From an uncultured SAR86 cluster bacterium (lineage in GTDB: Bacteria; Pseudomonadota; Gammaproteobacteria; Magnimaribacterales; AG-339-G14): DNA of 51,012 nt. Position numbers and translations under genes: made by a program. The stretch's first letter is position 1, and each line of letters begins with the position of its first letter. Positions 44,003 through 51,012 of the stretch are shown piece after piece. The notes under the pieces were generated by a model that was given only the letters and a program-made list of their open reading frames with translations, searched no databases and had not been told where the DNA came from. The stretch spans positions 1 to 51,012 of the forward strand of contig CACBOY010000007.1 in assembly GCA_902540995.1 (NCBI GenBank), in the 5' to 3' direction.

Positions 44003-44217
44003 CTTAAGAATAAGTATTTCAACTTAATTCTTACCTTAAGCGGGCGAACCGGCAAAAGGTCGGAATCGGGTTAACCCGTTGTCAAGAGGCACCCCCTGAA
44101 ATTCCTGCTAATTCGTTAATACTAATTTGGACCACCTCCTTCACAGGGTAAGAATAAAACGCACTTTACTAGGAACCCCTGATATTGAACCTAAGTGCAA
44201 CACTTAAATTTATTTTA
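44003..44217 (-). ncRNA. Unassigned structured region, candidate small RNA or 3' UTR
   Basis: A 215-base stretch between the DASS transporter stop and the minus-strand terminator; it contains no normal gene. On the minus strand it can form a 9-base-pair outer stem (ATTCTTACC near 44155 with GGTAAGAAT near 44027). Inside are a perfect AAGGAGGT Shine-Dalgarno sequence (44141-44134), a self-complementary CGGGTTAACCCG and a 20-codon reading frame, complement(44082..44144), whose ISINELAGISGG fits the double-glycine leader pattern. I could not match it to tmRNA, SRP or RNase P RNA. It may be an independent small RNA, a 3' UTR or a peptide gene. Confidence 0.4.
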
Positions 44218-45657
44218 CTATAAGACGAGAGGGTAATAAAAGACCGATAAAAGAAGGATATATAGAAATGAAATTAAATTAATAAAAATTCCTGCTCTTA
44301 CCATTTGCTGAATGGGAACTAAGTTTGAAGCAAAGACTATAGAGTTGGGAGGAGTTGCAACTGGCAACATGAAAGCACAGCTAGCAACAATTGTTAGCGG
44401 TAACGTAAGCAGCAAAGGGTTTATATCTAAATTGAAACCTACGCTAGCAATTACGGGCATAAAAGTAATTGTCGTTGTTAGATTGCTCGTTAACTCTGTA
44501 AGGAATAAGACCAATAATATAATCAAAGCAACTACTATAATGGGATTGACGTCTGCAGGTATCAAATTAGCTAACCATGAAGCAAGGCCGGTGGAATTTA
44601 CTTCATAGGCTAAAGCCATACCTCCACCAAATAAAAAGATAAGCCCCCATGGAAATTTTTGCTGTAAGTCATCCCAATTAAGCAAATAATCTTCTCTATT
44701 TTTAGAACTAACAAAAAATAATGAGATACCTCCTATCATTGCAATAACTGCATCTTCTAAAAACCCTAATCCTGGCAAATCGTCTAATAATTTTCTAAAT
44801 ACCCAACAAAAGGCAGTTATTGAGAAAATTATTGCAACCATTTTTTGCTCTGAAGTAATCTTTCCTAAATCTTCAAGCATTGTTCTTAGTTTTGAATTTG
44901 TTTCCGGAGAAGCCTTAAAATTTATTGGAAAAATTAAAGAGGTTAAAATAAACCAAACAAGAGGTACCATAACTAGTGTCACAGGCAGTCCTATTGCAAG
45001 CCAACTTATGAAACCTATATCTTGATTAAAATTATCATTTGCATATTGAATAAGATAGCCATTTGGAGAAGTTCCAATTGGAGTAGATATTCCTCCCAGA
45101 GAAGCTGAATATGCAATACCTAGTAACAAGGCAAATTGAAAATTTTTACTCTCACTTGGAAGTAAATCTTTTACTGTCTCATTTATTACAGCTATGACTG
45201 ACACTCCAATTGGCAAGAGCATTATTGCCGTAGAGGTATTCATAACCCACATACTCAAAATTGCACTTGTTAGCATAAAAGCAGCCACGATATTTTTTGC
45301 CTGCATGCCACTATATTTCAGGATATTAAGTGCAATTCTTTTGTGTAAATTCCACTTTTGCATAGCAATTCCTATCATAAATCCACCAGCAAAAAGGAAC
45401 TGAACCTTATTCATGTATTCTCTACTGATTACTCCAATTGGATCTATTCCTAACAAAGGAAAGAAAATTAAAGGCAATAGAGCCGTTGCATAAAGTGGCA
45501 TTGCCTCAGAAGCCCACCAAATTCCCATCAGTAAAAAAATAGCTGCAGTTAGCTTACCTTCGTTTGATAATCCATCTGGGACAGGCATGAAATAAATACA
45601 AACAAAAATCGCAATTCCAATCCAAAAACCGATTTTTTTGGCATTAAATGAATTCAT
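44218..45657 (-). CDS. DASS/SLC13-family sodium:anion symporter
   Basis: A 479-residue inner-membrane protein with about 11-12 helices, of the divalent anion:Na+ symporter family, which imports dicarboxylates, citrate, sulfate or phosphate-like anions. Family features: GIWWASEAMPLYATALLPL, FLFAGGFMIGIAMQKWNLH, two SNT-like signatures (NTSTAIMLLP and TSNLTTTITFMPV), GISTPIGTSPN and ATPPNSIVFAS. The substrate is not settled by these motifs; C4-dicarboxylates are the commonest. It is transcribed toward the terminator at 43983. Confidence 0.92.
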   Translation of the reverse strand: MNSFNAKKIGFWIGIAIFVCIYFMPVPDGLSNEGKLTAAIFLLMGIWWASEAMPLYATALLPLIFFPLLGIDPIGVISREYMNKVQFLFAGGFMIGIAMQKWNLHKRIALNILKYSGMQAKNIVAAFMLTSAILSMWVMNTSTAIMLLPIGVSVIAVINETVKDLLPSESKNFQFALLLGIAYSASLGGISTPIGTSPNGYLIQYANDNFNQDIGFISWLAIGLPVTLVMVPLVWFILTSLIFPINFKASPETNSKLRTMLEDLGKITSEQKMVAIIFSITAFCWVFRKLLDDLPGLGFLEDAVIAMIGGISLFFVSSKNREDYLLNWDDLQQKFPWGLIFLFGGGMALAYEVNSTGLASWLANLIPADVNPIIVVALIILLVLFLTELTSNLTTTITFMPVIASVGFNLDINPLLLTLPLTIVASCAFMLPVATPPNSIVFASNLVPIQQMVRAGIFINLISFLYILLLSVFYYPLVL

Positions 45658-45713
45658 TTGAAATACTTAGTATAGTTTCTTCCATAATATGCTGAATTTA
45701 TCTAAAAATAACA

Positions 45714-46580
45714 ATGACTAAATATGTTTTATCCATTGATGGTGGTGGAGTAAGGGGTTTAGCTTCGGCAACATTTTTAAGTGAACTGGATAAGTCAACC
45801 AATAAAAAACTCTCAGAGAGCTTTGATCTAATTGTAGGCACATCTACAGGAGGCATAATAGCCTTGGCAATTTCAATTTTAGGTCTTGAAGGTGACGATC
45901 TAGTAAAAATTTATTCAAAAGAAAATCTTAAAAAAATTTTTTCCCCTTTGAGGTATAGATTTTTGGGATCGAAATATGCAGGCAAAATAAAGAGAAAAAC
46001 TTTCGAAGAATATTTCAAAGCTGAAACACTAAGTTCTGCAAAAACACCATTGATTATAACTGCATTCGATCTGGAAAGAAGACGGGTAAAAATGTTCAAA
46101 TCTTGGAAAGAGGGTTACTTGCCAGCTAGAAGAGTAGCTGCCGCAACCTCAGCAGCACCAACTTACTTTCCAGCCGAATCAATAGAAGGCCAATGGTATC
46201 TTGATGGTGCAGTATCAACTAATAATCCTGTTCTTATAGCTCATGCAGAATCAAAAGCTTTATGGCCAAATGAAGAAATAAAAATTCTAAGTGTTGGTAC
46301 AGGCTATAATGAAAGAAGATTAGATGGAAGGAAAGCAAGAAAATGGGGTTCAATTTCCTGGCTTAATGCCGGAATAATCCAGATTTTAATGGAATCTAAT
46401 ATAGAACATGTTATTGCACAATCCCTATTTAATGATAATTATTTAAGAGTAGATTCTTCACTTGTTGGCATTAAATCGTCATTTGATAACACCTCTAAAA
46501 GAAATTTAGACTCAATTAAAAAATTGGGAGAAAGTTGGTGGGAAAGATTTGGTGAAAAATCCAAAGAATTTATTTTGTAA
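45714..46580 (+). CDS. Patatin-like phospholipase
   Basis: A 288-residue patatin-like acyl hydrolase. The glycine-rich oxyanion loop IDGGGVRG, the nucleophile Ser44 in GTSTGG and Asp164 in DGAVSTNN make a complete Ser-Asp dyad, so it should be active on acyl lipids. There is no signal peptide. It resembles the CapV-type patatins of CBASS defence in its overall layout, but no nucleotidyltransferase or accessory gene is near. It ends seven bases before the gpsA start and may be co-transcribed, a lipid-turnover context. Confidence 0.9.
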   Translation: MTKYVLSIDGGGVRGLASATFLSELDKSTNKKLSESFDLIVGTSTGGIIALAISILGLEGDDLVKIYSKENLKKIFSPLRYRFLGSKYAGKIKRKTFEEYFKAETLSSAKTPLIITAFDLERRRVKMFKSWKEGYLPARRVAAATSAAPTYFPAESIEGQWYLDGAVSTNNPVLIAHAESKALWPNEEIKILSVGTGYNERRLDGRKARKWGSISWLNAGIIQILMESNIEHVIAQSLFNDNYLRVDSSLVGIKSSFDNTSKRNLDSIKKLGESWWERFGEKSKEFIL

Positions 46581-46587
46581 CTATTTC

Positions 46588-47592
46588 ATGGATAAAATTT
46601 CAGTGCTAGGTGGGGGTTCTTGGGGAACTACGCTTGCTAATTTGTTAGCTGCAAAAGACTTAAATGTTTCTATCTGGGCAAGAGATCCTAAGATCTTTGT
46701 TAAAAATAAAAACACTCTTATCAATAAAAAATATCTCCCTAAATACAAACTTTCTTCAAAATTAAAAATTCAAGAAGATATCAAAGAAGCTGTTTTAAGT
46801 GCTAACTTAATTATTATTGCAATTCCTTCCAAAGATTTTAGGAAAATTTCTTCAAAAATATCTAAATACTTAAATAATCAAAAAATTTTGATAGCAACAA
46901 AAGGCATAGAAAATGAATCGTTTATGACCATGAGTGAAGTATTCTTAGATGAAACAAATCATTCAAAAAAAAATATCATGATTCTCTCAGGTCCAAATAT
47001 TGCAGATGAAATTATGAGAAAAAACATATCTGCATCAGTAATTGCAGGAAGTGATAAAAAATCTTTGAAACAAGTATCAGATTTCTTTAATAGTGATTTT
47101 TTTAAAATATTTTTATCAAACGATACTAAAGGTATAGAAATGGCTGGAGCTTTAAAAAATTTGTATGCAATATGCTCTGGCTTATCTGATGGATTAGGTT
47201 TTGAATCAAATACAAAAGCTATGTTGCTAACAAGATCTTTATCAGAGATGTCTGAACTTTTTAAGAAAATCAATGCTAATCCTTTAACTCTTCTTGGTCT
47301 ATCAGGAGTTGGAGATTTGATAGCTACAAGTAGCTCTGAAAAAAGTAGAAATTATTCCTTTGGAAAGTTTTTAGGGAAAGGAAATAGTCCTAGTAAGGCT
47401 TTATCGATGGTAAAGCAGTCTGTAGAAGGACATAGAACATTAAAAGTTCTTTATTTAGAAAAGAAGAAGCTATCTTTAAATATGCCTATAATTGATGCTT
47501 TATATAAGATTGTTTACTTAAAAAAAGACCCAAAAAAATGTTTTTTAAAGTTTATCCACGAAAGTGGTAATATTGACACCGCTTATGACTGA
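46588..47592 (+). CDS. gpsA: Glycerol-3-phosphate dehydrogenase [NAD(P)+]
   Basis: A 334-residue enzyme reducing dihydroxyacetone phosphate to sn-glycerol-3-phosphate for phospholipids. Motifs: VLGGGSWGTTLANLLA (NAD-binding), ILIATKGIE, ILSGPNIADEI, GIEMAGALKNLYAICSG and LTLLGLSGVGDLIATSSSEKSRNYSFG. I chose the ATG giving MDKISVLGGG, which fits the family; the upstream ATG would extend into the patatin gene. The 3' end overlaps the DUF4389 gene by 8 bases. Confidence 0.95.
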   Translation: MDKISVLGGGSWGTTLANLLAAKDLNVSIWARDPKIFVKNKNTLINKKYLPKYKLSSKLKIQEDIKEAVLSANLIIIAIPSKDFRKISSKISKYLNNQKILIATKGIENESFMTMSEVFLDETNHSKKNIMILSGPNIADEIMRKNISASVIAGSDKKSLKQVSDFFNSDFFKIFLSNDTKGIEMAGALKNLYAICSGLSDGLGFESNTKAMLLTRSLSEMSELFKKINANPLTLLGLSGVGDLIATSSSEKSRNYSFGKFLGKGNSPSKALSMVKQSVEGHRTLKVLYLEKKKLSLNMPIIDALYKIVYLKKDPKKCFLKFIHESGNIDTAYD

Positions 47593-47932
47593 AAAAAATG
47601 ATGATTCGTCGGAAATTGCCGAAGTTGAACTAGAAGAAAAGAAGAATTTTAAAGATGTAATACCTGAGAAGGTTAAGCATCCTTCTACTTGGATTACAGC
47701 TGTTTTGGTTGTTTTCTACCTATTCTTGTTAGGATTTTTAGATTTAGTCTTATGGATTATTGCAGGTACACAATTCTTATTTACCTTGTTCACTAAGGAA
47801 CCAAATTCGCATTTATCAACTTTTTCTATTAAATTAAGAAATTACATTGTTCAAATTGTTGATTTTGTAACATATAGTAGTCAAGAAAGACCTTTTCCTT
47901 TTAATCCCTTACCTGAAGAAGATAATGATTAA
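47585..47932 (+). CDS. DUF4389 membrane protein
   Basis: About 115 residues: an acidic N-terminus, a helix pair (residues around 37-62) and a C-terminal tail with the DUF4389 words LWIIAGTQFLFTLFTKEPN and RPFPFNPLPEED. The family's function is unknown. I prefer the ATG that gives MTEKNDDSSE over one 7 codons earlier because it lies at the gpsA stop with a short overlap. Confidence 0.85.
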   Translation: MTEKNDDSSEIAEVELEEKKNFKDVIPEKVKHPSTWITAVLVVFYLFLLGFLDLVLWIIAGTQFLFTLFTKEPNSHLSTFSIKLRNYIVQIVDFVTYSSQERPFPFNPLPEEDND

Positions 47933-47979
47933 AAGTTATAAAAAAGTCTGTAAAATATAACTGTTTTAAAGGATTTGTA

Positions 47980-48600
47980 ATGAGTAAGAAGAATTTTGCC
48001 AAAAAGGCTATACCAATTTCCAGACCATCACCTGAAGAGGCAATGGAAGCTGTGAAAACTCTTTTAGCTTTTGCTGGGGACGATCCTACTAGAGAAGGAT
48101 TAGTAGAGACTCCTAAGCGAGTCATCAAAGCATACGGCGAATTCTTTGCCGGCTACGATGAAGATCCTGAAGAAGTCCTATCCAAAACTTTTGAACAAGT
48201 CGAGGGCTATGATGAAATGGTTATAGTGAAGGGCATTCGAGTTGAGTCTCATTGTGAACATCATATGGTTCCAATATTAGGCGTTGCTCACGTTGGTTAT
48301 ATACCCGACCAAAGGGTAGTAGGTATAAGTAAATTAGCCAGAATAATTGATATTTTTGGGAAGAGGTTACAAACTCAAGAAACCATGACTGCTCAAGTTG
48401 CAGATACTATAAATAACGTTTTAAAGCCAAAAGGAGTTGCTGTGGTAATTGATGCTGCTCATCAATGCATGACTACAAGAGGAATTCATAAAACTGAAAC
48501 AAGTACAGTAACAAGCAGAATGTTGGGTGTTTTTAAAGAGAACGCTATTACTCGAACAGAATTTATGAATCTTATACATTCTAACTCCAACCAATCTTGA
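47980..48600 (+). CDS. folE: GTP cyclohydrolase I
   Basis: A 206-residue enzyme converting GTP to dihydroneopterin triphosphate, the first step of folate synthesis. Zinc ligands are in ESHCEHHMVP and AAHQCMTTRG. GYIPDQRVVGISKLARIIDIFGKRLQTQE is the fully conserved core. An AAAGGA ribosome binding site lies 7 bases before the ATG. The start of maf overlaps its stop. Confidence 0.96.
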   Translation: MSKKNFAKKAIPISRPSPEEAMEAVKTLLAFAGDDPTREGLVETPKRVIKAYGEFFAGYDEDPEEVLSKTFEQVEGYDEMVIVKGIRVESHCEHHMVPILGVAHVGYIPDQRVVGISKLARIIDIFGKRLQTQETMTAQVADTINNVLKPKGVAVVIDAAHQCMTTRGIHKTETSTVTSRMLGVFKENAITRTEFMNLIHSNSNQS

Positions 48601-49202
48601 GTTCAGAATCATTACCTGAACAAAAAGTTATCCTTGCATCAAATTCTTCTATAAGAAAAAAGATTTTAGAAGACTCCGGAATTTCTTTTGAAGTTGTGCC
48701 TTCAGAAGTTGAGGAAGAAGAGCTTAAACAATCTTTATCAAGTAATAATTTCAAAGAATATTGCCTTGCTTTAGCAAAAGCAAAAGCCTTAGATGTAAGC
48801 AATAAAAAGAAGAACGCTTATGTAATCGGTTCGGATCAAATATGTTGTTATGAAGACGAAATTTTTAGTAAACCATTAACTAAGGAAAACTGTTTTAAAA
48901 CATTATCTAAATTATCTGGAAATACTCATTACCAAAACTGTGGTATCAGCATCTGTAAAGATGGCAAAGAAGTTTGGTCGCATTACGCTCAAGCAGTTCT
49001 TACCATGAAATCTTTAACAGATTCAGAAATTAAAGATTACATTGATAAAGATGAGCCTTTCATGGCTTGTGGAGCTTATCGATTTGAATCCCTTGGAAAA
49101 AATTTATTTTCATCTACCAAAGGTGATGAGACTACCATTCAAGGATTGACTTTAGATCCAATATTAGAATTCTTAGGATCTAACAAAGTTATAGATAACT
49201 AA
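48597..49202 (+). CDS. Maf-like nucleoside triphosphate pyrophosphatase
   Basis: A 201-residue Maf/HAM1-like protein that hydrolyses non-canonical nucleoside triphosphates to monophosphates. Motifs: VILASNSSIRKKIL at the N-terminus, VIGSDQICCYEDEIFSKP in place of the usual GADT segment, and ACGAYRFESLG near the C-terminus. The start is TTG, overlapping the folE stop. The family splits into dTTP/UTP- and m7GTP-type groups; I cannot tell which. Confidence 0.88.
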   Translation: MSSESLPEQKVILASNSSIRKKILEDSGISFEVVPSEVEEEELKQSLSSNNFKEYCLALAKAKALDVSNKKKNAYVIGSDQICCYEDEIFSKPLTKENCFKTLSKLSGNTHYQNCGISICKDGKEVWSHYAQAVLTMKSLTDSEIKDYIDKDEPFMACGAYRFESLGKNLFSSTKGDETTIQGLTLDPILEFLGSNKVIDN

Positions 49203-49265
49203 AACATTCATTAAAAATTGGACAGTCTTACTGTCATAAATTATATTTATTCAGCGGAGAGTATT

Positions 49266-50168
49266 ATGAAAAATTTTGAAGGCAAGGTTGCAGTTATTAC
49301 CGGAGCAGGTTCTGGTATGGGTAGAGAATTGGCCATAGAACTTGCAAAATCAGGAGCAAACATAGCTTTAGCAGAATGGAATGAAGATACACTCAATGAA
49401 ACTGCTGAACTTTTAAAAAATTACAATGTAGGTGTTTCCAAACATGTAATAGATGTCAGTGATAAAGAGGCAGTTTTCGCTTTGCCGCAGAAAGTCATAG
49501 ATGAACATGGCGCTGTGGATATGGTTTTCAATAATGCTGGAGTTGCTTTATCACAAACTATAGAGGATTCGACTGACGAGGATTGGGACTGGGGTTTGGG
49601 GATTCTTCTCCATGGAGTAATAAATGGTACAAGGGCTTTTTTACCTCATCTTAAAAAAAGACCAGAGGCAGCTATAATCAACACATCATCTATTTTTGGT
49701 CTTTTATCGGTTCCTACGCAATCCATTTATCATGTCGGTAAATATGGAGTAAGAGCTTTTACTGAAACTTTAGCTTTAGAAATGAAAATGGAAGATTCTC
49801 CAGTAGAGGTGTATTCGGTTCATCCAGGCCATATTGGTACTAACATTGCAAACTATGGTGTTAAAAATGACAAATTAGAAATAGAACTTGATGGAGAGGA
49901 TGGAAGGCCTAATTTGTTTGGGCCTAAAGCGAAAACAAAAGAGGAGGTTGGAGAAATATTCAAAAATCAAGCCCCCATTAATGCTAATACAGCTGCAAAA
50001 ATTATTTTAAAAAACATCAAGAAGAAAAATAAAAGAATATTAGTTGGGGGAGATGCTCATTGGTATGACAGAATTCAAAGATATTTCCCAAAAAAATATA
50101 TTTACTTGTTACCACTTATACCTCTAATTGGAAGACTATTTCCTAAGGACAAGCTTTTAGATAGGTAG
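49266..50168 (+). CDS. SDR family oxidoreductase
   Basis: A 300-residue short-chain dehydrogenase. TGAGSGMG is at residues 12-19, NNAGVALSQTIEDS follows, and the catalytic motif is YHVGKYG. The C-terminal 50 residues are longer than in simple SDRs and end with a basic, aromatic segment (RIQRYFPKKYIYLLPLIPLIGR) that could be membrane-associated. I chose the ATG preceded by GGAGAG. The upstream in-frame ATG gives 16 untypical residues. The substrate is unknown. Confidence 0.9.
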   Translation: MKNFEGKVAVITGAGSGMGRELAIELAKSGANIALAEWNEDTLNETAELLKNYNVGVSKHVIDVSDKEAVFALPQKVIDEHGAVDMVFNNAGVALSQTIEDSTDEDWDWGLGILLHGVINGTRAFLPHLKKRPEAAIINTSSIFGLLSVPTQSIYHVGKYGVRAFTETLALEMKMEDSPVEVYSVHPGHIGTNIANYGVKNDKLEIELDGEDGRPNLFGPKAKTKEEVGEIFKNQAPINANTAAKIILKNIKKKNKRILVGGDAHWYDRIQRYFPKKYIYLLPLIPLIGRLFPKDKLLDR

Positions 50169-50169
50169 T

Positions 50170-51012
50170 TTATAAATCTATATCTTTGTAATCAGATATA
50201 GAAATTTTATCTTTAGTTATTTTCATATCCCCTGAAGGGTCAAGAATTTCTTCTTTGAAGCGATAAATTAAATCGTAATTTCCATTATTACTTTCTTCCA
50301 AATAAACCTTTCTTTTCGCTTCAGTATCAGAAAGTTTTTCCTCATAATTTTTAAAATCTCTTTTATTTATTTTTGACTTTATGAAGCTTGGACTTACCAC
50401 ACCACAAGAACCATTATTGCCTCCAAAACCCTTAGCATTTAAATAGATAGCATCTATTTTTTCTTTATCCACTTCTCGAGTATTCAAACAAAAATCTAAA
50501 TTATCTGATAAAACATCATTGGCTAATTTCTTAGTTGTATTTATTCCTGGAATCAAACCATGATTCCAAATTCCCAAAGCTGTTATTAATTCGTCTCCAG
50601 CAGCGGGACCCATGGTATGACCCAACATCCCTTTCAGAGCAGTGACCTTCCAATTTTTTAGTTTAAATCCCTCAGCGACTCTACTAAGTACATCAGATTC
50701 GGTACTTCGATTTTGAAAGGTCCCTGTGCCATGAGCGATAACAATACTCTCTTGAATGGAGCAGCCTATTTTTAAAGTATTAGAAAGAGATTGAGCCATT
50801 GTAATGTAGTTACCAATTCCTGGAGAGCTAATAGATTTTTTGAATCCATCCGCATTTATTGCTACGTCTGTAAAACCACCAAGTATCTTTAGACCATTTT
50901 CTAATGCAAATTCTAAAGTTGTAACAGCTACAAATTGAGCTGCTTCTCCTAAAATCATTCCCGCATTATCTCCAAAGGGCCGACAGGCATTTTTATGATC
51001 TACTTCTTCAGT
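50170..51012 (-). CDS. Beta-ketoacyl synthase family protein (5' partial)
   Basis: The frame is open to the right edge; the segment before the first Met (KNACRPFGDNAG) is the usual mid-protein ketosynthase motif, so the N-terminal half with the catalytic Cys lies outside. Both active-site histidine motifs are visible, HGTGTFQNRSTESDVL and LGHTMGPAAGDELITAL. The C-terminus carries an extra charged extension of about 65 residues after the usual end (FIKSKINKRDFKNYEEK onward), which has no family I recognise. It condenses acyl-ACP with malonyl-ACP; it could be a FabB/F-like or a polyketide-type enzyme. Confidence 0.88.
   Translation of the reverse strand, partial: TEEVDHKNACRPFGDNAGMILGEAAQFVAVTTLEFALENGLKILGGFTDVAINADGFKKSISSPGIGNYITMAQSLSNTLKIGCSIQESIVIAHGTGTFQNRSTESDVLSRVAEGFKLKNWKVTALKGMLGHTMGPAAGDELITALGIWNHGLIPGINTTKKLANDVLSDNLDFCLNTREVDKEKIDAIYLNAKGFGGNNGSCGVVSPSFIKSKINKRDFKNYEEKLSDTEAKRKVYLEESNNGNYDLIYRFKEEILDPSGDMKITKDKISISDYKDIDL

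Noticed and set aside
44128-44141. Fragment of a 16S rRNA gene on the plus strand
   Set aside because: Similarity is confined to about 13 bases; no other rRNA sequence is present. It is better read as a strong Shine-Dalgarno sequence on the opposite strand.
44003-44217. tmRNA, SRP RNA or RNase P RNA
   Set aside because: The conserved core words of these RNAs were not found by eye, and the length does not fit tmRNA or RNase P. 6S RNA could not be excluded without a covariance search.
45714-46580. CBASS-type defence system built on the patatin
   Set aside because: No nucleotidyltransferase, ubiquitin-like or peptidase accessory genes lie on either side; the neighbours are metabolic.
1-51012. 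CRISPR array, prophage or insertion sequence
   Set aside because: No regularly spaced repeats, no phage structural or integrase genes and no transposase with inverted repeats were seen. Genes run without interruption.

Overview
The window looks like a piece of a streamlined, AT-rich marine gammaproteobacterial chromosome, most likely SAR86-like. This is an inference. The gene content and order fit Gammaproteobacteria: purM-purN followed by a DUF3108-like gene, a divergent DUF2066-pgsA-hda run, gpsA-DUF4389, and LexA-box-controlled umuDC. Genes are packed with overlaps or gaps of a few bases, and no gene-free stretch reaches 300 bases. I see no phage, insertion sequence or CRISPR array, and no contig-scale rearrangement.

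Layout. Positions 1-6.1 kb hold oxidative and acyl-CoA chemistry: a quinone oxidoreductase cut by the left edge, a (6-4)-photolyase-like protein with a tiny DUF2256 partner, a hot-dog thioesterase, a crotonase-fold protein, two small membrane proteins, a rhodanese and a Baeyer-Villiger-type monooxygenase. 6.1-11.1 kb holds an envelope set: a large metzincin lipoprotein, a convergent membrane-anchored protein that may be a detached prodomain, and a periplasmic MsrA-thioredoxin-MsrB fusion whose stop codon lies inside tRNA-Val(GAC). 11.1-17.9 kb carries coq7, umuDC under a textbook SOS box, pyrB, an HNH nuclease, a ScsB/DsbD-type reductase and yqgE. 17.9-24.9 kb is one colinear run, nadA-nadC-lipoprotein-serine hydrolase-recX-dnaX-recR-dcd. 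24.9-29.5 kb is the purine and lipid block. 29.5-34.8 kb holds sppA, a TlpA-like protein, an M23 peptidase, xseA and an EamA transporter. 34.8-40.9 kb is an AtuA/enoyl-CoA hydratase pair converging on a biotin-dependent acyl-CoA carboxylase, a branched acyl-CoA or acyclic terpene module. 40.9-51 kb holds tRNA-Val(UAC), a PhoD-type phosphatase, tRNA-Asp-panD, two SDRs, a DASS transporter, a patatin, gpsA, folE, maf and a truncated ketosynthase.

Genes that work together: nadA and nadC make NAD. dnaX, recR and recX serve replication and recombination. purM and purN are consecutive-pathway purine enzymes. The methionine sulfoxide reductase fusion, the DsbD-type reductase and the TlpA-like protein all concern envelope redox. 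The carboxylase, AtuA and hydratase would act on the same acyl-CoA route.

The most interesting leads are: a photolyase of the iron-sulfur family that seems to have lost three of four cluster cysteines; a 10-A run in dnaX placed where slippage would give a gamma-like product; a set of -10-like hexamers so close to start codons that many transcripts would be leaderless, including divergent pairs only 21-30 bases apart; and a 235-base minus-strand segment ending in a strong terminator that holds a perfect Shine-Dalgarno sequence and a micro-ORF matching the double-glycine leader pattern.
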